DNA of 64,000 nt from NCBI RefSeq assembly GCF_000091305.1, contig NC_013929.1, positions 3,162,001-3,226,000 of the forward strand. The letters are read 5' to 3'. Shown here one piece after another: positions 47,267 to 54,053 of this stretch; within the stretch, counting starts at the first letter, position 1, and the number at the start of each line of letters is the position of its first letter. Both the position numbers and the translations under genes were made by a program. The notes beneath the pieces are model-generated. The model did not search any database, was not told where the DNA came from, and saw only the letters and a program-made list of their open reading frames with translations. This stretch comes from Streptomyces scabiei 87.22 (lineage in GTDB: Bacteria; Actinomycetota; Actinomycetes; Streptomycetales; Streptomycetaceae).

Positions 47267-47848
47267 TCAGTCGGAGGCAGCGCCGGAACCGCTGGGCCCG
47301 CTCGGCCCGCCGAAGGGCTTGGCATAGATGACAACCTGGGCGCCGAGTCCGACGACGGTGAGGCCTTCGAGGGCGGACAGGACGACGAGCCCGGTGCTGG
47401 TCCTGCCGCTGACCCAGTACACGAGCAGCCCGGCGAACGGAACGACGCAGAAGGCCAGCAGATCGATCCCGCACTGTACGGCTTTACGCGACCGCCTGCG
47501 CGCGTCGGCCCGGTGCGCCATCTCCCAATCGAAAACCTTCTCCGCGCCGGCGAGCCGAGCGAGCTGCGGCCCGAGATCCCCCCGAACGTACGCCCCGATC
47601 GCCGAGATCTTCTCGTCGTTGACAAGGTAGGTCCATCCGAGCACCACGCAAACGGGCGGCAACGCGAGCAGCATGGCCGACTGCTTCGCCTGCGCGGCGG
47701 CGGCGATGACGGCCGCGAGCACTGTGAGCGTGACGTAGAGCAGATTGTCCCGGAACCCAATCCGCGTCTTCTGCTCATCCTTCACGGTCTGGTACTCAGT
47801 CAGCAGCAGCTGCCCGACGGTGACGTGGCCGTCCCGCTCCTCCGACAC
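47267..47848 (-). CDS. Four-helix membrane protein of unknown function beside PNP-NLR module 1
   Basis: 193 residues. A cytoplasmic N-terminal helix (TVGQLLLTEYQTVKDEQKTR), a tight membrane hairpin (about 37-80), a cytoplasmic helical stretch with AHRADARRRSRKA (about 90-130), and a second membrane hairpin (about 135-180). I do not recognise the family with certainty. The 2+2 layout resembles small membrane effectors (SLATT-like) in nucleotide-linked conflict systems, and the gene lies head-to-head with PNP module 1 with only 71 bases between starts, but this is inference. GTG 47848 has GGGAG five bases upstream; the frame also opens at TTG 47860. Confidence 0.6.
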   Translation of the reverse strand: MSEERDGHVTVGQLLLTEYQTVKDEQKTRIGFRDNLLYVTLTVLAAVIAAAAQAKQSAMLLALPPVCVVLGWTYLVNDEKISAIGAYVRGDLGPQLARLAGAEKVFDWEMAHRADARRRSRKAVQCGIDLLAFCVVPFAGLLVYWVSGRTSTGLVVLSALEGLTVVGLGAQVVIYAKPFGGPSGPSGSGAASD

Positions 47849-47885
47849 TGTGTCTCCCAATCGTTACTCCTGATGCCAACATGGG

Positions 47886-47922
47886 CCCCGTGTACTCGAC
47901 TTGGACGTACCTTAAGGGTGTG
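47886..47922 (+). promoter_or_regulatory. Leaderless promoter of PNP gene 1
   Basis: ACTTGG, two bases, GTACC, eight bases, then GTGAC. The -10-like hexamer TACCTT ends six bases before GTG 47920. The same spacing occurs before the paralogous gene at 56535 (ACTTGG, two bases, GTACC, eight bases, GTG). No ribosome site of normal spacing is present, so transcription probably starts at the GTG itself. Confidence 0.6.
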
Positions 47923-48792
47923 ACGCAACCCACTGTGGCGGTGCTGACCGCGTTGTCGCTGGAGTACCGGGCCGTACAGGGCCATCTCACGAACTTGCGG
48001 AAAGTCGAAGACCCACGGTCCGGGACCAGGGCCTTGGTGGGCCAACTGCCAGTTACGCCATGGTCCGTCGCCCTGCTGCAATCAGGCGAGGGCAGCGTGA
48101 CGGCCGCCGTACTCACCGAACGCGTCCTGCGCTGGCTCGACCCTGAGGCGGTGCTCTTCGTCGGGGTCGCGGGAAGCCTCAAGCGCGACATCGAAATCGG
48201 TGACGTGGTCGTGGCGACCAAGGTGTATGGAATCCACGGCGGCAAGGACACACCCCAGGGTTTCCTGGTCCGCCCGGAGGCTTGGCGCGCTTCCTACCGC
48301 CTGATGGAGGCTGCCCGCGATGCCCTGCGGGACGACCCACACGTGCACCTGAAGCCGATCGCCACCGGAGACGTGGTCCTGGCCGCCGCCCGGTCCGCGC
48401 TCGCGGAACACCTCCGGACGCACTACAACGACGCCGCCGCCATAGAGATGGAGGCCTCAGGCGTCGTCGCCGCCGCCGAGCTTGCCGGCAGCCACGCCCT
48501 CGTCATCCGTGGCGTCAGCGACCGCGCCAACGCCGCCAAGTCCCGTGCCGACGCCCAGGGTTCGCAGCTCCGAGCCGCCACGAATGCTGCTGCCGCGGCG
48601 ATGGCCGTATTGCGGGAGTTCCGACCGTTCAGGGGTGGGCCGGAGTTCGGCGAAGCGTCCAGGGACTCCGAGGAGGGACCCCATCGACGGGCCAGTTACG
48701 AAGGGGATCACCTCGACTTCCGGGGCAGCACCTTTCACGGGCCCTTCGTCGCCAAGCAGGTCGGTCGCGAACAGCACGGCGGGAGACGCTAG
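47920..48792 (+). CDS. PNP/MTAN-fold nucleosidase-like protein, N-terminal module of NLR 1
   Basis: 290 residues with the nucleoside phosphorylase/MTA-SAH nucleosidase fold: VAVLTALSLEYRAVQG at the N-terminus, LFVGVAGSLKRDIEIGDVVV, then the active-site IEMEASG and the catalytic Asp in GVSDRAN. The family cleaves N-glycosidic bonds of nucleosides; as an NLR-associated effector it could deplete a nucleotide-derived pool, but that is inference. The tail has GDHLDFRGSTFHGPF (residues 262-276). The frame ends CGC-TAG-C, and the NB-ARC-TPR frame continues in +1 register without a start codon. Start placed at GTG 47920 by alignment with the paralog at 56535; ATG 47881 is possible. Same length as that paralog. 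Confidence 0.85.
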   Translation: MTQPTVAVLTALSLEYRAVQGHLTNLRKVEDPRSGTRALVGQLPVTPWSVALLQSGEGSVTAAVLTERVLRWLDPEAVLFVGVAGSLKRDIEIGDVVVATKVYGIHGGKDTPQGFLVRPEAWRASYRLMEAARDALRDDPHVHLKPIATGDVVLAAARSALAEHLRTHYNDAAAIEMEASGVVAAAELAGSHALVIRGVSDRANAAKSRADAQGSQLRAATNAAAAAMAVLREFRPFRGGPEFGEASRDSEEGPHRRASYEGDHLDFRGSTFHGPFVAKQVGREQHGGRR

Positions 48793-48793
48793 C
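48778..48793 (+). other. Candidate +1 recoding site, PNP-NLR pair 1
   Basis: The PNP frame ends CGC-TAG-C at 48787-48793 just after the SD-like GGCGGGAG (48778-48785). Skipping one base gives AGC and enters the NB-ARC frame directly. This layout, an SD-like tract a few bases before a stop followed by C, resembles the prfB +1 site, though the P-site codon is not an obvious slip codon. No ATG, GTG or TTG in the NLR frame lies between this stop and the ATPase domain. Confidence 0.5.
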
Positions 48794-50827
48794 CCGCACG
48801 TTTCGAAGGCTGGCTCCGGAAACGCCGGGGAGCCACACGCGCGGGCCGCGCTTCCGGCTGTCCCTGCGGCGTTCACCGGTCGGGACGACGACCTGGCCCG
48901 GGTGTTGCCGGTCCTGGATCCGCAGACCGAGTCCGACCCACCGGTGGGCATTTGCCTGGTGTCGGGGCTTGGAGGGATCGGTAAGACATCGCTGGCGTTG
49001 TACGCCGCGCACAGGGCGGTCGGAGAGGGCTGGTTCCCGGGTGGGGCGCTCTTCATCGACTTCCGTGGGTACGATGTGGACCCGCTCACGACAGAGCAGG
49101 CGCTCCTCGCCCTCCTGGAAGGGCTTGGCATACCAGGCGACGCGGACGTACCCCGGACATCAGCGCACCGGTACACCCGGTACCAGCAGCGGCTCGCCGC
49201 CCGGTACCCCACGCTGCTCCTCTTCGACAACGTCTCCCCGGGAACCGGGCTGGACCGTCTGCTTCCCGGTACGCATCATCACCGCGTGCTGATCACTTCG
49301 CGTTACCGGCTCACCGACCTGGATGCCCGGTTGATCAGCCTCGACTCGCTCCAACTGGAGCACGCGGTCAGCCTCGTCGAAAAGTCCCTCCGCATCAGCG
49401 ACGAGGATGACGACCGCGCCACGCACGAGCCCGAGGCCATTGCCAGGCTCGCCGCCCTGTGCGATCGCCATCCCTTGGCGCTGCAGATCGCCGTCAGCAT
49501 GCTACGCAAACACCGATACCGTCCCATCGTCTCACTCGCGAACGAACTCGATGTCACGGCCAACCGCACGAAGACGCTGGGGCTTCAACGGATCCTCGAC
49601 ACGGCCTACGGCCAACTACTCCCGGACGAGGCGCGCCTGTTCCGCCTGTTGTCGCTGGCCCCCAGGTCCGAGGTGAGCAACGACGCAGCCGTGGTCCTGG
49701 CCGACCGGGACGCGGACCGGGCAGCAGGGCTCCTGGCCGACCTCGCCTCGTACCACCTCGTCACGCCTGTGTCGGTGAACGGGACCGTTCGGTGGCGACT
49801 GCACGACATGGTGAGGGAATATGGCGCGAAGACCGTGTCGAGAACAGCGTCTCTCAGGGAAGAGGGCGAGGCCGCCCGAGAACGGATGCTGGAGTTCTAC
49901 CGGCAGCGGGCGGGCGACGCCGAGGCGGTCCTGCGGAAGGTGTCGGGAAGGTCCGGCCAAACCCAATTCGCCAACCGCACGGAGGCTTTGGCCTGGCTGG
50001 GCGCGGAATGGCCGAGCATGATGGCCGCGGTTCAATGGTGCCGCGTGCAGCGACATGCTCATGGCGCGGTCCGCCTGGCCCTGGCTCTTATGGATCACGG
50101 CCTGAACAGGAGCCGGAGTTTCGACGACTGGATCACGATCGTTCGGCCCGCCTGCGAAGCCGCCGCCCAGTTGGGCGACCCGGTTGTCACGGCCCAGCTG
50201 TGGAACAGCCTTGGCTTCGCTCTGCAGCAGACGGGCCAGTGGTACGCAGCGATGGACACCCACACACACGCGCTCGAACTGTACCGGGCCGGCAACAGCC
50301 TGCAAGGTGAGGCTAAGGCCCTGTACAACCTCGGTCTGACCTTGCTGCATCTCGGCCAGGTGGAGAAAGCGATCGAATTGCTGACCAATGCCGGTGAACT
50401 GCATAAGGCCGCCGGAAATCCCCGTGGTGAGGCAACGACGCTCCTTGGCCTCGCTGATGCCGAGTTGGCAGCACGACGTCTGAACAAGGCGATCGCTGCA
50501 TGCACGCGTGCACACGAGCTGTGCCAGGCCGAGGATGATCTCCCAGGCCAGGCCATGGCGTGGTCGAGCCTCGGCTCGCTCTTGCAGGAGTCGATGAGGG
50601 AGCGCGAGGCGCTGGAGGCGTACGGCACGGCCGCGCGGTTGTACTGCGAGTTGGAGGACTGGCAAAGGGCAGGACTGCACTCGCAGTGGATCGCCCGCAT
50701 TCATGACGCTGCGAACAATCGGCAAGAAGCACGAACCCACTACCTGAGGGCCGCAGAAGCCTTCGCCCTCGCCAAGAACCACGACCGATCCATCGAGTGC
50801 CAGATGTTCGCAGACGCATTGACCTGA
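48791..50827 (+). CDS. NB-ARC-TPR STAND ATPase, NLR 1 (no own start codon seen)
   Basis: About 678 residues from the PNP stop to TGA 50827. A linker leads to AAFTGRDDDLARVLPV, then the NB-ARC ATPase: Walker A GLGGIGKTSLALYAAH (about residue 59), Walker B TLLLFDNVSP, sensor RVLITSRYRLTDL and LCDRHPLALQIA. A winged-helix region (RWRLHDMVREYGAKT) and 40-residue TPR units (WNSLGFALQQTGQWYAAMDTHTHAL and similar) follow. NLR proteins of this type oligomerise on ligand binding by the TPRs and trigger their N-terminal module. The frame is open back to 48482, but upstream of 48791 it is antiphase to the PNP gene. I take it as the +1 continuation of the PNP gene. Confidence 0.8.
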   Translation, partial: SPHVSKAGSGNAGEPHARAALPAVPAAFTGRDDDLARVLPVLDPQTESDPPVGICLVSGLGGIGKTSLALYAAHRAVGEGWFPGGALFIDFRGYDVDPLTTEQALLALLEGLGIPGDADVPRTSAHRYTRYQQRLAARYPTLLLFDNVSPGTGLDRLLPGTHHHRVLITSRYRLTDLDARLISLDSLQLEHAVSLVEKSLRISDEDDDRATHEPEAIARLAALCDRHPLALQIAVSMLRKHRYRPIVSLANELDVTANRTKTLGLQRILDTAYGQLLPDEARLFRLLSLAPRSEVSNDAAVVLADRDADRAAGLLADLASYHLVTPVSVNGTVRWRLHDMVREYGAKTVSRTASLREEGEAARERMLEFYRQRAGDAEAVLRKVSGRSGQTQFANRTEALAWLGAEWPSMMAAVQWCRVQRHAHGAVRLALALMDHGLNRSRSFDDWITIVRPACEAAAQLGDPVVTAQLWNSLGFALQQTGQWYAAMDTHTHALELYRAGNSLQGEAKALYNLGLTLLHLGQVEKAIELLTNAGELHKAAGNPRGEATTLLGLADAELAARRLNKAIAACTRAHELCQAEDDLPGQAMAWSSLGSLLQESMREREALEAYGTAARLYCELEDWQRAGLHSQWIARIHDAANNRQEARTHYLRAAEAFALAKNHDRSIECQMFADALT

Positions 50828-50894
50828 CTAGACCATTCCTCGTACGGTCACCGGGCACCCACCCCGGCCACAACGACGTAGCCAGCAGGAGGTC

Positions 50895-52304
50895 GTGCCC
50901 GTGCGCCCCACCGCACCTCGCCCCCACCGCTCGCCCCTCCGTCTCCTCCTCACCGCGGCCCTGGCGGTCACCGCGCCCGGCGTCCTCACGGCCTGCGGCA
51001 GCGGGTCCGGCAGCGACCCGGACACCGTGGAGATCTCCTACAAGCAGTCCACGGACAACCAGGTCCGGGTCATGGACACCTTCCTCGCCGACGTCAGGAA
51101 ACAGTTCGAGAAGGCGAACCCGGGCAAGAAGGTGAAGCTCGTCCCGATCAAGGCCCCGGACTCGGAGTACTACACCAAGGTCCAGCAGATGCTGCGCTCG
51201 CCGAAGACGGCACCGGACCTGGTCTACGAGGACACGTTCCTCATCAACTCGGACATCACCAGCGGCTATCTGAAGCCCCTCGACGACTACCTGGCCGACT
51301 GGAAGGACTGGGACCAGTTCATCGGGACGGCCAGGACGGCGGCGAAGGCCGAGGACGGAAAGACGTACGGCGTCCCGGACGGCACGGACACCCGCGGCCT
51401 GTGGTTCGACAAGGCGATCTTCGCGAAGGCGGGCCTGCCGGCGGACTGGCAGCCGACAACGTGGGAGGACGTGCTCGACGCCGCCCGCACCATCAAGGAG
51501 AAGGTCCCGGACGTCGTTCCGCTGAACGTCTACACGGGCAAACCGGCCGGTGAGGCCGCCACCATGCAGGGCTTCGAGATGCTGCTCTACGGCACGGACG
51601 GGGCCACGGCCGGTGGCGCCGACCCGCTGTACGACGCGAAGGCGAAGAAGTGGAAGGCGGGCACGCAGGGGTTCAAGGACGCCCTCGCCTTCGTGGAGAC
51701 GGTCTACAAGGAAAAGCTCGGCCCGGAGGTCTCCGACGCCCTCGACCCCAACATCGCGACCCGGGTGCGCGGCGAACTGCTCCCCGAGGGAAGACTCGGC
51801 ATCAACCTCGACGGCTCCTGGCTCCCCCAGGACTGGCTGCCCGGCAGCGGTCACGCATGGCCGGAATGGTCGGAGAGGCTCGGCCTCGCGTACATGCCCA
51901 CCCAGAACGGCCGGGCCCCCGGCAAGGTGAGCATGTCCGGCGGCTGGACCTGGGCGATCCCCGCCAAGGCCGGGAATCCCGACCTCGCCTTCGAGTTCGT
52001 CAGGACCATGCAGACGAAGGCGAACGCCCGGAAGTGGTACATCGCCAACTCGGGGATCGCGGTCCGCAAGGACGTGGCCGAGGACCCGGCGTACGTGCGG
52101 GCCCAGCCCGGCATCGCGTTCTTCACCGACCTGGTGTCGAGCACGCACTACCGGCCCGCCTACCCGGCGTATCCCAAGGTCTCCACGGCCGTCCAGGAGG
52201 CGATGGAGTCCGTGACCACGGGCGACGCGTCCGTGGCCGAGGCGGCGGAGAACTACGACGAGGAGCTGCGCCGGGCCACGGACGACCAGGTGATCGAGGA
52301 ATGA
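50895..52304 (+). CDS. Sugar ABC importer, solute-binding lipoprotein
   Basis: 469 residues. Signal peptide with lipobox GVLTAC, then a type 1 extracellular solute-binding protein of the MalE/UgpB group (VEISYKQSTDNQVRVMDTFLADV, TAPDLVYEDTFL, DGSWLPQDWLPGSG, MSGGWTWAIPAKAGNPDLAFEF). It captures a sugar or oligosaccharide outside the membrane and delivers it to the permeases encoded next. AGGAGG at 50887-50892 serves GTG 50895 or, with better spacing, GTG 50901. No ATPase gene is present, as usual in Streptomyces, where MsiK serves many importers. Substrate unknown. Confidence 0.92.
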   Translation: MPVRPTAPRPHRSPLRLLLTAALAVTAPGVLTACGSGSGSDPDTVEISYKQSTDNQVRVMDTFLADVRKQFEKANPGKKVKLVPIKAPDSEYYTKVQQMLRSPKTAPDLVYEDTFLINSDITSGYLKPLDDYLADWKDWDQFIGTARTAAKAEDGKTYGVPDGTDTRGLWFDKAIFAKAGLPADWQPTTWEDVLDAARTIKEKVPDVVPLNVYTGKPAGEAATMQGFEMLLYGTDGATAGGADPLYDAKAKKWKAGTQGFKDALAFVETVYKEKLGPEVSDALDPNIATRVRGELLPEGRLGINLDGSWLPQDWLPGSGHAWPEWSERLGLAYMPTQNGRAPGKVSMSGGWTWAIPAKAGNPDLAFEFVRTMQTKANARKWYIANSGIAVRKDVAEDPAYVRAQPGIAFFTDLVSSTHYRPAYPAYPKVSTAVQEAMESVTTGDASVAEAAENYDEELRRATDDQVIEE

Positions 52305-52314
52305 GCCCCCGCGC

Positions 52315-53208
52315 ATGAGGGGGCCGGCCGTGGAGGGAGCACCCCGCCCGGCGTTCCGGGCGCTCGCCCGAGCCCTCCCCCTCACCCCCGCGACCGTCCT
52401 CCTCGTCCTCTTCCTCGCCGGCCCCATCGCCTACTGCGCCTACATCGCCTTCACCGACCTCCAGCTCACCGGCCAGGCCGAGGACTCCTTCATCGGCTTC
52501 GAGAACTTCCGTACGGCGTTCGGGGACGAGGCGTTCCTGAACGCGGTCTGGCTGACCCTGGTCTTCACGGTGGTTTCGGCGCTGCTGGGCCAGAACACGC
52601 TGGGGCTGGCGCTGGCGGCGCTGATGCGGCGCGCCTCGAAACCCGTCCGCACCCTGGTCGGCGGCATCGTCGTCACGGCCTGGGTACTCCCGGAGGTGGT
52701 GGCGGGCTTCCTCCTGTACGCCTTCTTCCGCCGGGAGGGCACTCTGAACGCCGTCCTCGACTGGCTCGGTCTGCCCACCCAGAACTGGCTGTACACGCTC
52801 CCGATCCTCGCGGTCTCCTTCGCGAACGTCTGGCGGGGAACGGCGTTCTCGATGCTGGTCTACTCGGCGGCCCTGAACGAGATCCCGAAGGAGATCACGG
52901 AAGCGGCGGAGATGGACGGCGCGGGCGGCTGGCGGCGGATGTGGCACATCACGCTCCCGATGATCCGCCGCTCCATCGGGACGAACCTCATGCTGATCAC
53001 GCTCCAGACCCTGTCCGTCTTCGGCCTGATCTGGGTGATGACGCGAGGCGGCCCGGGCGGCAGGAGCCAGACCCTGCCTCTCTTCATGTACGAGGAGGCG
53101 TTCCAGAAGAGCATGATCGGCTACGGCACGGCGGTGGCGCTGCTGCTGCTGGTGGTGGGTTCGCTGTTCTCGGTGATCTATCTGCGGCTGCTGCGGACGG
53201 AGGTGTGA
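52315..53208 (+). CDS. Sugar ABC importer permease, MalF type
   Basis: 297 residues with six membrane helices and the EAA loop (EITEAAEMDGAGGWRRMWHITLPMI) that contacts the ATPase. It forms half of the CUT1 importer channel with the next gene's product. It begins ten bases after the binding-protein stop and its own stop overlaps the next start by four bases (GTGA). The Pro/Ala-rich leader before the first helix is short. Confidence 0.92.
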   Translation: MRGPAVEGAPRPAFRALARALPLTPATVLLVLFLAGPIAYCAYIAFTDLQLTGQAEDSFIGFENFRTAFGDEAFLNAVWLTLVFTVVSALLGQNTLGLALAALMRRASKPVRTLVGGIVVTAWVLPEVVAGFLLYAFFRREGTLNAVLDWLGLPTQNWLYTLPILAVSFANVWRGTAFSMLVYSAALNEIPKEITEAAEMDGAGGWRRMWHITLPMIRRSIGTNLMLITLQTLSVFGLIWVMTRGGPGGRSQTLPLFMYEEAFQKSMIGYGTAVALLLLVVGSLFSVIYLRLLRTEV

Positions 53209-54038
53209 GGGCCGTGGCCTGCCTGAACACACGCCGGTGGGCGGCGGACACTGCTCTCCTGGTCATCGCGGCGGCCTTCGTCCTCCCCCTGGCCTGGGTG
53301 ATCCTCTCGTCGGTGGACCCGGAGGCGAACCTGACGGTGAAGGTCCCGGACGGCGTGACCCCGGACCACTTCGACGCGGTGCTGACCCCGGAGATCACCT
53401 TCACGCCGCTGCTCAACAGTCTGCTGCTGTGCGGCGGAGGAACAGCGCTCACGGTGCTGTGCGCGGTGCCGGCGGCCTACCCGCTCTCCCGTTTCCGCTC
53501 CCGCCTGAACCGTCCCTTCCTCCTGACGATCCTCTTCGCGACGAGCCTGCCGATCACGGCGATCATGGTCCCGGTGTACGCGCTGTTCGTCCAGGTGAAC
53601 CTGATCGACACCATGCAGGGCACGATCCTCTTCTTCGCTGCCTCCCAACTGCCTTTCGCCATCTGGCTGATGAAGAACTTCATGGACGGCGTTCCGAAGG
53701 AGCTGGAGGAGGCGGCGTGGACGGACGGCGCGTCGATGCCGCAGTCGCTGCTGCGGGTGGTGCTCCCGCTGATGGGACCGGGCGTCGCCGTGGTGACCGT
53801 CTTCTCGTTCGTGATGATGTGGGGGAACTTCTTCGTCCCGTTCATGCTGCTGCTCACACCGGAACAGATGCCGGCGGCCGTCAGCGTCAACGAGTTCTTC
53901 GGGAACCGGGGGACGGTGGTCTACGGGCAGCTGGCGGCGTTCTCCGTGATCTACTCGACGCCGGTGATTTTGTTGTATGTGGGGGTGGCAAGGCGGTTGG
54001 GTGGGGGGTTCGCTCTGGGTGGAGCGGTCAAAGGATGA
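53205..54038 (+). CDS. Sugar ABC importer permease, MalG type
   Basis: 277 residues, six membrane helices, EAA loop KELEEAAWTDGASMPQSLLRVVLPLM and the typical C-terminal LAAFSVIYSTPVILLYV. It is the second half of the CUT1 channel. The start is GTG 53205, overlapping the upstream stop; the open frame further upstream is antiphase to the MalF-type gene. It converges on the third NLR gene, leaving 15 bases between stops. No regulator (LacI, ROK or GntR) is encoded beside the operon. Confidence 0.91.
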   Translation: MRAVACLNTRRWAADTALLVIAAAFVLPLAWVILSSVDPEANLTVKVPDGVTPDHFDAVLTPEITFTPLLNSLLLCGGGTALTVLCAVPAAYPLSRFRSRLNRPFLLTILFATSLPITAIMVPVYALFVQVNLIDTMQGTILFFAASQLPFAIWLMKNFMDGVPKELEEAAWTDGASMPQSLLRVVLPLMGPGVAVVTVFSFVMMWGNFFVPFMLLLTPEQMPAAVSVNEFFGNRGTVVYGQLAAFSVIYSTPVILLYVGVARRLGGGFALGGAVKG

Positions 54039-54053
54039 AGGGAATGGACCGCG

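Noticed and set aside
48482..48790. Independent start of NLR 1 at ATG 48482 or ATG 48583 inside the PNP gene
   Set aside because: The resulting N-terminus would be Ser/Pro/Arg-rich antiphase sequence of the conserved PNP gene; no ribosome site supports it.
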